A stretch of 64,000 nt of DNA from Dromiciops gliroides. Taxonomy: Eukaryota; Chordata; Mammalia; Microbiotheria; Microbiotheriidae. The position numbers and the translations under genes are program-made. Under the pieces are notes generated by a model that was not told the origin of the DNA, did no database searches, and saw only the letters and a program-made list of their open reading frames with translations. Positions 34,347 to 44,749 of this stretch are shown one piece after another. Numbering within the stretch: position 1 is the first letter of the stretch; each line of letters opens with the position of its first letter. The stretch covers positions 642,169,306 through 642,233,305 of the forward strand of contig NC_057863.1 in assembly GCF_019393635.1 (NCBI RefSeq). Direction: 5' to 3'.

Positions 34347-37300
34347 ATGAAGGTCCCTGTCCTTTCTGTCATCGTCCTGCTCTCTCTCCTGGCTCTCCAA
34401 TCTGCCCAGGGGGCTGCCCTAGGAGACTCTCAGGTGAGCACATGGTTATTTTTCCTTATCCCCCCTATGAGCATCAGTGTTTTCTCTTACTTGGGAAGCG
34501 GAGGGTGGGGTGGGGAGTGGCATTCCTGGATTCTTACTTCATTTCTTATAATGGTCATTTGGAGACTGAATTAGAACATGTGGCTAGGAGAGTTTGGGGA
34601 GAGGAACAGAATATTTGGATCTCGGTTGGGGAGGATGCCTAGATTTCTGGTATGTCTTTGTCCTGGGGGAAAATCAAGCAGAGGCTGATAGAATACCCGA
34701 GCTCCCATCTGCTTCCATATTCACTGCAGGGGCCCTTCATTCTGAAGTGCAGATGACATAAAAAGCCTAAGATTTGGGACAGTCCTAGGTCCTCCATGGA
34801 TGAAAGTGTGTGTGTGTGTCTATACAGGTCTACTACCCAACACATACACATATATGTGTGTGTTTCTATACAGTAACCACCACTGTTGATGTTGCCTTTG
34901 GCAGAGAGAAAGAAGGGATAGTAGGGCTCTGTCTGGTCTCTTGAGGGCAGAAGTCTCTAGGTTATGACAGAAATCTAAAGTGTATGATACATGATGGGGA
35001 AGGGGAGAAGTGAAGCTCAAGGCAGGCAGGACAGGGTACACTGGGTGGGAGGAAAAGCATCTGTGAAGGAGCAGAATTAGATGAGCCATCAAGTCCTAGA
35101 TTTAGCACTGGAAGTGCTTTGATCTCAGACGTCATTGGGTCCAACCTCCTCACTTTTCATAGGACAAGAGAGGTTGAGTGATTTTCTCATGGTCACACAG
35201 TCACTGTCTGGGGTGGGATTTGAACTCAGGTCTTGCTGACTCCAAGCCCACTGTGCCACCTTGTGGAAGTCAGAAACACAACAATCCCGGCTGGAAAAAG
35301 CAGGCAACCTGGCTCTCGCTTCTGAAGGAACTTCTCATGTGAAGAATTCTTTTTTCTCCTTATTCAGTGTTCATGTCCTCTGTAGATTATCAATGATTGG
35401 ACTGGACACCCTAAAGCAAGACTTAGCCCCCCAAATCCCCTTCTGGTCCCCATTCTTGCAACTCCCCAACTCCCCATCTTCCCCTCCCCCAGGCCCAACC
35501 AACCACTAGGACAGAGAAGATAAACTGAGGCTCAGGAGAGATGGCAAAACTAAGACATTACTCAGGACTTTCTCCTGAATGCTAAAGTCAAAGAATAGGG
35601 TGGTAGAGACCATGATGATAATTTTCCTTTTTCCCTTCCCTTCTCCACTTTCCAGGGAGGGACCACAGCGGCAAATTATGCAGAGGGATCTGAGGTAGGC
35701 AACCTCATTTCTTTTCCCTATTTCTTGCTTTTGCCCTTCCTATGCCTTTGAACCTCCTTTGATGTCCATTTTTTTTTTACCTAGAACACAGACACCCAGT
35801 TCCTGAATGTTGATAGGTGGCGGTCTGTAAGTATAAGTTTTTGTCTCCCCAGTCCTTCCCAGACAGGCAAGATTCTACATCCATATTAATTAACAAGCTC
35901 CTCTCCCAGGCTCCAAAGTTGGGTAACTTTGGGGTGGTTTCACAACACTTGGGTGAATGATCTGTCCTTCTTTGGGGTGGGTGCTGGGGTAGTGGATGAA
36001 CCCCACCCCTACCCCCACCCCTCACCTGCTCCTTCTACCCCCTCTCCATGCAGGCCTTCCAGTCGAAGGAGTTCCTAAACTGGCATGCCCTCTTTGAGGT
36101 AAGCATGTTGCCTTCTTGCTTCCTCTCAGGGTGGGGACAGAAGATGGCAGCTCTCAGAAACTCTCCCATGTTCTGGGGGAGGGCAATAGAGAAGATGCTT
36201 TTCTTATTCAACCAGCTGCCCCGGCAGGTCCTGTTCAGCAAATCACTCTACAAAGCTACTGCCAGATGTAGGGATGAGAGGAGAGGAGGGAGCAGGAGGA
36301 AGAGGCTGAAATGTTGCAGTCATTCACAAAATCAGAGAATTCGCCAGATCCTCCCGCCCAGCCTCCTCACTTAATGAGAAAAGTTGAATTCACTATAGAA
36401 ATGATTTGGTGAAACCCGAGGTCACACAAGTTCAGGAGATCTTGGATTTCAAGTTGGAAATGACCCCTGAGGCTAACTAGTAGTCTCCTAAATTAGAGCA
36501 ACTGAAGCCCAGGGAAGTTACTGCCTTGCTTAGAGTTCTGCAAAGAGTAAGCATCAGAGGCAGGATTTGAACCCCGGCCCTCTGAGGCCAGAGCTGCTGG
36601 TCATTCTTCGGGACCACCTTGCCTCAGTTAGCAGCAGTCAGAACTAGAACCTGGGTCCCCATATCAACACTGCCACTTGTTCAATATTAACTAGAATGGG
36701 GGGCAGCTAGGTGGCGCAGTGGATAAAGCACCGGCCTTGGATTCAGGAGGACCTGAGTTTAAGTCCAGCCTCAGACACTTGACACTTCCTAGCTGTGTGA
36801 CCCTGGGCAAGTCACTTAATCCTCATTGCCCCACAAAAAATATTAACTAGAATGATAATTTCTATAAAGCATGTAGTAAATCCTAAAGCAGGATATGAAT
36901 GTCGGCTATTAAACAGTTATGGAGTAGCACTATGTCTCTGAGCCATGCTCACTCTTCCTCCCTTTCTGCTCCCACAACACCTTCTGACTCTTGGACCATA
37001 TCTTTATTCTCTCCTTCCAGGCTATTAAAGAAAAACTCCCCTTCCTCAACTGGGAAGCCTTCCCCAAGGTAAGAAGTTGGGGTGCACTGGGAGGGTCCAA
37101 AAGGTTTGGAGGGGGTGAGGAGGAAGGGAGACAGTTGGGAAAGACGCAGGGGAAAGTTTGGGGATTGTTGTCTCCTGTTATCATATGCAGACAAATGGGA
37201 ACTTGGCTAATGAAGTCCAGAGAAGGGTGGGTCCTTGAACTCCTGAGCCTGAAATTCTTGGGAAGGGTCCAATCTCCCTAATCCTGTAGCTGGGCCTCTG

Positions 37301-37425
37301 TTTCTGCCCAGAGGCCTCCAGTTCCCTGGGACATGGGGTCCCCATTTGTTCACCTTTCCTCCCCTCTCTCTGACCCCTTTTTCTAGTTGAAGGGAATGAG
37401 GAGTGTGATTCCTGACTCACAGTGA
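34347..37425 (+). CDS. KRTDAP: Keratinocyte differentiation-associated protein, 6 coding exons
   Basis: Small secreted protein of differentiating suprabasal keratinocytes. Exons: 34347-34433, 35656-35694, 35785-35826, 36054-36098, 37021-37068, 37387-37425. All are phase 0 with AG/GT borders and give 99 aa, the human length as remembered. Exon 1 is a signal peptide (MKVPVLSVIVLLSLLALQSA). Later parts match human: QFLNVD, KEFLNWHALFE, LPFLNWEAFPK, LKGMRS and the DSQ end (human DAQ). Exon 2 (GGTTAANYAEGSE) is least conserved. The frame is intact with no odd residues. Position and strand after DMKN fit the known cluster order. Confidence 0.96.
36699..36840 (+). mobile_element. SINE in KRTDAP intron 4
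   Basis: Sense copy with the 14-bp duplication TATTAACTAGAATG (36685-36698 and 36841-36854). MIR-like pieces lie just upstream (about 36400-36640) and in intron 1 (about 35090-35260). Confidence 0.92.
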
Positions 37426-37567
37426 CACTCCAACCCGCCAGACCCCCACGCCAATACCTCCCATCACGAAGCCCTGATTTTCAAGACCTAAACTGCCCTG
37501 GAGAATTTGGGGGAAGGTCTAAGATCTGCTTCATCCCAAGGACATCTCCCCTTGCCCTTGTAGGTGT

Positions 37568-37573
37568 AATAAA
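37568..37573 (+). terminator. KRTDAP: AATAAA polyadenylation signal of KRTDAP
   Basis: Lies 143 bases after the stop codon and is followed by a T/G-rich stretch (CCTTGTGCCTCTCGGCC). This gives a 3' UTR of about 165 bases, ordinary for this gene. Confidence 0.85.
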
Positions 37574-37579
37574 GATGAT

Positions 37580-38370
37580 CGCACCTGTGAAAGCCTCCTT
37601 GTGCCTCTCGGCCCTTTGTTCAAGAATAGAGATGGGAGGGAAGCTGCGGGGTAGGGAGAGCCAGCAGGCAGGGGGCAGGAATCATGGGTCCTGAGGGTCA
37701 GGAAAAAGAGGAGGCAGGAGGGAGAGAACTGGAGACTGGATGGAAAAGGTGTGATGCTGCCAACTGCACCTCAAGGGGACACTTCCTGACATTACTCTGG
37801 AGGAGAGGATGACCTGCACCTGCGAAGGTGGCCTCAAGGGAACTTGAAGTCCTGACAGAGCCTATTCCACATCTCCTTACCCTCTCGACACCCCTAAGTA
37901 AAGCAGCACATTCATTTATCAAATACTTGCTGAGTCCCTACAAAACAGTCTGCAGTATACTGGAAGTAGCAAGGGTGGGGCAAGGATATAAAAGGGGTTA
38001 AGGCTGCATCTAAGTGCTTATTTTTAAAAATAGGTTTTATTGGTATTTTCTTTTTGAATTGCTTATAATTGGCCCCCTCCCATTCCTTTCTCTCTCCCCA
38101 CTCTTAGATAGCTATCATCTATAATGAAAAAAAATATAGAAGAGAGAGAAGAGAGAGGGAGGGAGGAAGAGAGAAAGAAGGGGAGAGACAGATAGAGAAT
38201 CAACACATTTCTAAAACTCTTATGTCATATGCAATGTACCACAGTTCTGACCTGTACAAAGGAATAGGAGAGGTATATTTGTGTGTCTTTTGTTTGGGGC
38301 CAAGCCAATAACTTATTGATACACTTCAGGCACAGTAATTTCCATCAGAGAGGTTCATCATAAGAAAGGG
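37580..38370. other. Downstream of KRTDAP, no gene
   Basis: Unique sequence to about 38010, then an unclassified dispersed repeat related to 29230-29440 and a GAGA-rich stretch at about 38130-38200. Confidence 0.4.
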
Positions 38371-38915
38371 ACAGAGTACTACAGATGCTGGAGAGAGAGT
38401 GAGCTTTATCCAAGGGATCAACATAGAAGGGACAATGGAGAAGAAGTTAAGAGAACAATCGATTTTAAATAGTCATTACGAATTGCATAACTACTATCTG
38501 TTACACTGTAGATTAGATGCCACTGAGAGGTGGATTATAAGGAAAGCTGAATGCCACAAAACTGATGCTGGAGAAGATTTTTGAGATTTCTTTGGACAGC
38601 AAGGAGATCGAGTCAGTCAATACTTAAAATAATTCATACTATTTGCTGGAAGGTCAAATACTGAAGCTGAAGCTGAAATACTTTGGCCACATAATGAGAA
38701 GATAAGACTCATTGGAAAAGACCCTGATGCTGAGAAAGAGTGAAGGCAAAAGGAAAAGGGGACCGCAGAGGAGGAGATGGATGGATGGCATCATGGAAAC
38801 AATGAGCATGAGCCTGGACAGACTTGGGGAGATAGTGAAGGACAGAAGGGCCTAGTGTGCTATGGTCCATGGAGTCACAAAGTCATGACGTGCCTGAACA
38901 ATTGAACAAGAAGAT
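38370..38915 (+). mobile_element. RTE (BovB-like) LINE 3' end
   Basis: Contains TACTTTGGCCACATAATGAG, GACTCATTGGAAAAGACCCT and GGTCCATGGAGTCACAAAGT, close to BovB/RTE ORF2 C-terminal and tail sequence as remembered. 5'-truncated. Confidence 0.8.
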
Positions 38916-39064
38916 AGGGCCTTCTCTAGGGTTGGCCTATGCAGAGGTTTGAAAACAGTGACCACAGGGAGGAAATGAGCAAGAAATTGTCCAGAGTTTG
39001 CCCACTGAGCTTAATTTTCAAGCATTGAATTGTGGGGTGGTTAGGGAATACTACAGGGTTATAC

Positions 39065-39209
39065 TTTTTTGGGGGGGGGCGGGGCAATGAGGGTTAAGTG
39101 ACTTGCTAAGGGTCACACAGCTAGTGTCAAATGTCTGGATCCGGATTCGAACTCAGGTCTTCCTGAATCCAGGGCCAGTACTTTATCCACTGCGCCACCT
39201 CGCTGCCCT
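39065..39209 (-). mobile_element. SINE
   Basis: Antisense copy bounded by GGTTATACTTT on both sides (one base apart at the edge). Confidence 0.88.
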
Positions 39210-39402
39210 CCAAAGGTTATACTTTAAGAGCAGCCAAGGTCACAGTCAGTCTTCAGTCAGCTCATGGAAAGCTGCCCCTCTGACTCCATCAGGGACAACT
39301 CCCTCACATTTTGTAAAAGGTTAACAGGGGGTAGACTCATCTTTGCACTTTATTTGAACCTACTGACATCCTGTCTCCTGGTTTCCTGCCCCTTACTTTC
39401 TT

Positions 39403-39563
39403 TTTTTTTTTCCCCTTTTTTTCTTTTTTGTAGGGCAATGAGGGTTAAGTGACTTGCCCAGGGTCACACAGCTAGTAAGTGTCAAGTGTCTGAGGTCGGA
39501 TTTGAACTCAGGTCCTCCTGAATCCAGGGCCGGTGCTTTATCCACTGTGCTACCTAGCTGCCC
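39403..39563 (-). mobile_element. SINE
   Basis: Antisense copy with the duplication CCCTTACTTTCTT on both sides. Confidence 0.9.
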
Positions 39564-40400
39564 CCCTTACTTTCTTATTATAAATTACAAATAAGGCTGA
39601 GAATCCCCACCCCCAAATAAAAGAGTAATATCAGGCAAAGGGATTCCACAAGCCAGGCTATGAGAGAAGAGATGGGTCAGCTCAGGGAGAAAGGCAGCTG
39701 GGAATCAGCACCAGAGTAGGAAGAGATCTCAGTGGTTCTTGGTGTTGTAAGGGTTAAGAATCAGTTCCCTCAGTATTGTTTGAGAATTGTCCTTAGCCTC
39801 CTGAGAAAGGCAGAGACAATAACTAACCGTGTGAAAACTTTCCTGTGGACTGTGACCACATCACTGTTGTTCCCTTTTTGATATTACAAGAATGTAACTG
39901 AAAACTATGAGCTTTTGTCCTTTTTATCATTGTGTCCTTTCTTAATCTTTTTAAATTTTATGATGACTATAAATGTGAGTCAGAAATGGCTTTAACCAGA
40001 GAGTTCTCTGACCAGCAGGGGAAACAGTGCCGGCCAGAGGGTCTCCTTGCAATTGCTTGTATGATGCAGACTCTGCACCTCTCTCTCTAGAGGGTGACCT
40101 TCTCACCTTGGGGTTTCAGGCACAATCTGGAGGGGCTGGGAGCACCTTTCCAATGTTGTGGCTCAGGAGCCCCCAGTAGGGTTTATTTCTCTCCCGCCAT
40201 TCCGCTTGGTTTGGGCTCCACCATCATCGCACTCCCCTTTGCCAATGATCTTTCCACTCCTCGAAAGTTTATCACCAGCAAACCCATCATCATGGAGACT
40301 GCTCCAGTTTTAGTTTCTATCACCTCTTCAGTTCCCTCAGTTGTCTCTGATTTGAGGACTGGAGAGCAGAGCAAAAAACCTCCTCCCACGAGGGCTCAGA
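39564..40400. other. Unassigned intergenic DNA
   Basis: No family recognised with confidence. A 145-codon open frame (40094-40531) has no recognisable homology and runs into the L2 tail, so I do not call it a gene. Confidence 0.4.
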
Positions 40401-40810
40401 AGTTCAACCAACTCTTCGTTTGCCTCCAGCTGCTCTGTGCAGTTTTGACTCCACCACCATCATCCCTCCCACAATGGGTCACCCTCTTCACATCTTGCTT
40501 TTGCACGCTGTCTTCCCCCATTAGATTGTAAGCTCCTCGGGGGGAGGGACTGTCTTTATATATATATATATTTTTTTTTAGTGAGGCAATCGGGGTTAAG
40601 TGACTTGCCCAGGGTCGTCACACAGCTAGTAAGTGTTAAGTGTCTGAGGCCGGATTTGAACTCAGGTACTCCTGACTCCAGGGCCGGTGCTCTATCCACT
40701 GCACCACCTAGCCGCCCCAGGACTGTCTTTATTCTTATCATTTGGATTCCCAGCTGTATTCCCAGTTTAGCACAGTGCCTGCACATACTAGGTGCTTAAT
40801 AAATGGCCAC
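40400..40810 (+). mobile_element. L2 3' end with antisense SINE
   Basis: L2 tail (CATTAGATTGTAAGCTCCTC ... CTAGGTGCTTAATAAATGG) split by a SINE at 40559-40719 with the duplication GGACTGTCTTTA (40547-40558 and 40720-40731). Confidence 0.82.
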
Positions 40811-41329
40811 TGTATTGTACTGTAACGCTGTTCTTCCTCAATTATCAGTTGAGCTGGCCAGATTTAATTAGCTTTTAGAAAATGGAATTTACCACAGTGC
40901 TATAACAAGAAGCACTGGTCTAAACCATACCCTCCCAAGTCTAGGACATATGCCACAAAGGCATACAAAGTCAAGGGGAAAGTGGCTTTAGGCTTAAAAA
41001 GCTCTCATAGCAAAGGGGTGAAAGGTTTGGTTGTAGGACATCTTGTCCTCCCCTCTGTGGGGACCTCACCAAGTTCTCCTTCCATGTGATGTAGCTTTCA
41101 TGGGACTCCTGAATTCTATTCTTAGTTCCATGTGTAACTGCTGCCCTTAGACACAGCCTTTTGGGGAACACTGCTACCATCACAGATGAGAAAGCCTGAA
41201 TCTTCCAGCCCTCTGAGGTGACTTGGTCAGGCTCATGCTGGTGGGAAAAGTCATGTCCTGGATTCAATCCTAGGTCCTCTGAGGCCAAATCCAAGGTTCT
41301 TTCTCCTATATCCCAGAGGCAAGTAGGTG

Positions 41330-41740
41330 GCACAGGCTTGGAGTTAGGAAGACCTGAGTTCAAATATCACCTCAGACACTTACTAGCTATGTGATCCTGG
41401 GCAAGTCACTTAACCCCAAGTGCCTTAAATATCTAGAGCCATCTCCAGTTGTCCTGCTGTATATTTTGCCACTGACATAGATGGCTCTGGAGGAGAGAGT
41501 GAGGTTAGTGACCTTGCACAGCCCTCCCTCACTTATATGCAATTCAGTGCAAGTCATCACATCACTTTTCGATATCAAGGTCCTTTTCTAGAATGAAGGA
41601 CAAATAACAACTGTAAAATAAAGATATAATAGCACTTAATCCCCTGGGTTGTTGTGAGGATCAAATGGTATAATATTTGTAAGGTGCTTAACATATTGTC
41701 TGGCATCTAGCATATAGTAAGTACTATATAAATGCTTATT
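41330..41740 (+). mobile_element. SINE variant with distinct 3' half, then MIR
   Basis: The common SINE head (GACCTGAGTTCAAATATCAC) is joined to the GATGGCTCTGGAGGAGAGAG half seen also at 31440-31700. A MIR 3' piece follows (GTTGTTGTGAGGATCAAATG). Confidence 0.6.
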
Positions 41741-41829
41741 ATCTTTCTCTTCTAATGAAGTAAAAAAAGGCATAGATAGTAATCATTATTTCAGGCAAAG
41801 TAAAAATAGACTAAATTAAAAAAAATAAA

Positions 41830-42940
41830 CAGTGAAACTACATTTTGCTAAAGGGTATCATACACAATGATCTAATAGCAATACTGAAAAATATGTTATT
41901 TTTGCCAAACAGCATAGCATCTAAATTCTTAAAGGAAAACTTAAATGTGTTACATAAAGATATATACAGCAAGACCATAATAGTGGAGGACTTCAATTTA
42001 CTATTTTCAGATCTAGATAAATTGGACCAAAAAATAAACAAGAAAGAAGTTAAGGACCTGAATAGATTTTCAGAAAAGTCAGGTATTGATTGCTTGCCAC
42101 TTCAGGGAGCGGGGAGGGGAGAGAGGGAAGGAGGGATAAAAATTGGAACCCAAAACTATAAATAAAAATGATTATTACATTTAAAAAGTCAGGTATAGTG
42201 GACAGAGCACCAGCCCTGGAGTCAGGAGGACCTGAGTTCAAATCCGGCCTCAGACACTTAACACTTACTAGCTGTGTGACCCTGGGCAAGTCACTTAACC
42301 CCAATTGCCTCACTAAAAAAAAAAAAAAGTCAGGTATAATACATCTCTGGAGAATACTGAATGGGAATTGGATAGAGTATACCTATTAAATATTTGAGTT
42401 TACATTCACAAAAACTAATTATGCACTAGGGCATAAAAAAACCTCACAAACAAATGCAGAAAAGCATAAATCTAAAATGTATCTTTTCCTGACCACAATG
42501 CAATAAAAATTACATTACATTTTTTAGCAAAGATTAAAAATTAATTGGAAATTAAATAACTTTTAAAGTTTTTTTAAATTAAGAATTTTATTTTTTTAAT
42601 TAAAAAAAGAAATTAAATAACTTAATCCTAAAGAATGTGTTGTCAAAGAACAAATTACAGAAATAAATAATTTTATTAAAGATAATGATAACAATGAGAC
42701 AACATATCAAAAATTATAGGATGCAGCCAAAGTAGTAATAAGAAGAAATTTTCTATATTTAAACCCTTTCTTCAATAAAAGAAAGAGCAGATCAAAGAAC
42801 TGGGCATGAAACTAAAAAAAATAGAAAACTAACATATTAAAAACTCCTAAATAAATACCAAAATAGGCACCCTGAAAGTCAAAGGAAATTTTGACAAAAT
42901 TGAAAGTTAAAAAATCCCACTGAATTAATAATAAATGAAA
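41830..42940 (+). mobile_element. L1 ORF2 endonuclease-region fragment with nested inserts
   Basis: Translates to ADFN-like KTIIVEDFNLLFSDLDK and later DHNAIKITLHF and YQKL-DAAK pieces, as in the L1 ORF2 endonuclease and following region. Two short insertions (42087-42182 L1-type tail, 42197-42322 5'-truncated SINE) lie at one target. Many stops; old. Confidence 0.75.
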
Positions 42941-42950
42941 CCAGGACCTA

Positions 42951-42953
<3 letters not shown>

Positions 42954-42990
<37 letters not shown>

Positions 42991-43232
42991 TGATTGTTGT
43001 TGTTATCATTTTTCAGTCATGTCTGACTCTTCGTGATCCCATTTGGGGATTTTTAGCAAAAATACTGAAGTGGTTTGCCATTTCCTTCTCCAGCTCATTT
43101 TACACATGAGGAACAGAGTTAAATAATTTGCCCAGGGTCACACAGCCAGTAAGTGTCTGAGGCTGGATTTGAATTCAGTAAGATGAGTCTTCCTGACTTC
43201 AAGCACTTCAGGCCCAGCATTCTATCAACTGC
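42954..43232 (-). mobile_element. (GT)n and antisense SINE with RTE-like tail
   Basis: About 17 GT units, then the antisense copy of the longer SINE type seen at 29977-30231 (GTCTGACTCTTCGTGATCCC, CATTTCCTTCTCCAGCTCAT). Confidence 0.75.
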
Positions 43233-43343
43233 TTGATGTATATGTGTGTATGTAAGTGTATCTCTATCTTTAGCTATAAATATATGTATCTATACCCATA
43301 GATTTGTATATATAAATGCATCTATACATACACATGTTTGTTT

Positions 43344-43996
43344 TGTGGTAAAGATTACTATTCCCGTTTTTAGCTAACTCATTTGGGAGGGGCCACACCT
43401 GGCTCACCCTGAGGTTACATATGCTACTGAACTGAGAAGGAGAACTCTCCATAGGCAGTTTTTGAAGGACCTCCCCTTTTGGGGAAAGAAAGATTGAATG
43501 CTCCCTGAAGGGAGGGGGAGGGCTTCTTCTGGAACATGAGCTCGCTCTTGGGTCTCTCTGTCTGGCGACTCCCTTTTCAGTGGCTCGTGTTCGTGCTGTC
43601 TCGGCATGGTGTGAGCAACTGTAGACTGTCCAGGGTTGGTGAGTTCATTACGGAAAACCCTAAATTCCTTTGAACTAGCATAATTAGAAATGGTCTGGGG
43701 TTGCATAGGTTAAGTTTAGAGTTAAGAGCATTTATCTGTATTTCTATTTTCCTATTTCCTTATCTTTGATTTTTATTAGTTTCACCTTTGTTGTTTAATT
43801 AATTCCCAAGTAATAAAATCTGATCCTTTTGTGTACTAAAGCTTAGAGGCTCCTTTCTTATTGGCCTGGGAGAAATATCTAAAAAGGGCAGTTCAGAGGG
43901 GAGGGTAAACCTAAAAGGTCCCTCATATTTCCAGGACCCCAATATTAAGGCAAGTCACCCAAATAACACTCTGTATATCAAATTTTGGCCCTCACA
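43344..43996 (+). mobile_element. Solo LTR of an endogenous retrovirus
   Basis: Begins TGTGGTAAAG and ends GGCCCTCACA, flanked by the 4-bp duplication GTTT (43340-43343, 43997-44000), with an AATAAAATC signal inside. A 653-bp LTR; no internal region. The same family occurs on the minus strand at 54579-55258. A 4-bp duplication fits a gammaretrovirus-like (class I) element. Confidence 0.8.
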
Positions 43997-44070
43997 GTTT
44001 ATATATATATATATTGTATATGTATGTGTGTATATGTTATAGCTGTGTACACATATATACATATACACAC

Positions 44071-44523
44071 TGTGAGAATTGGAATGACACCCCCTGCTGG
44101 GAGGGAGCTTGTGAGCTCTGGCCTAAAAAGAAACCATGTGACTTTAGCATCTGGAAATGACCTTTTCTGGGGTTTTGAAGGTCAGTTAGGCATCAGGAAG
44201 TGATGTTTGCTCGTGGATCCTGTCAATCAAAGTTATCAGCCAATTAACTTGGAGCTGTGTATGTGGATGGTCCTTTTTCCTGTTTCACAAGAGGTTCTGG
44301 GAGTAGCTGTTGAAGTGTTGGGGCTTTTGGGTTCCTGACCTTGGCTTGGGGGGTTGAATGCTGGGGTCTCTTAGAGATAGTTAGATTTTTATCTCTCTCT
44401 CTTCACCAACTTCTTATGCACTTTAATAAATACTTAAAAGTCTAAACTCTTGCTAAAGCTTCTAATTTAAGGTGACCACTCATTAGATTATAGACATCAT
44501 AGCTAGGATCTTAGCCCCTTACA
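44071..44523 (+). mobile_element. Solo LTR, second family
   Basis: Begins TGTGAGAATTGG and ends CCCCTTACA, with TTTAATAAATACTTAAAAG near its end. The copy at 57668-58180 is related. Target duplications are not clean. A fossil LTR without internal sequence. Confidence 0.65.
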
Positions 44524-44526
44524 ACA

Positions 44527-44748
44527 AAAGAAAGAAGAAAACCAAATCACCAGCACACAAATTAAAAAGGTCAATTCACAACCATTAAAGAAAAAATAAA
44601 AGCAATTATTAGGAACTATTTTACCCAACTGTATGCCAACAAAAACGAATAATCTAAATGAAATAGATGAATATTTACAAAAATATAAGTTACCCAAATC
44701 AATAGAACAGAAAATAGAATACTTAAATAAACCTTTTTTAGAAACAGA
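44527..44748 (+). mobile_element. L1 ORF2 fragment
   Basis: Matches the L1 copy at 47100-47290 (AAAGCAATTATTAGGAACTA), the region between endonuclease and reverse transcriptase. It abuts the SUMO2 pseudogene. Confidence 0.75.
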
Positions 44749-44749
44749 A

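Noticed and set aside
34127-34642. A 171-codon frame over KRTDAP exon 1
   Set aside because: It reads across promoter and intron in another frame; the KRTDAP frame from 34347 matches the known protein.
40094-40531. A 145-codon frame considered as a new gene
   Set aside because: No recognisable motif or splice context, and its end overlaps an L2 tail.
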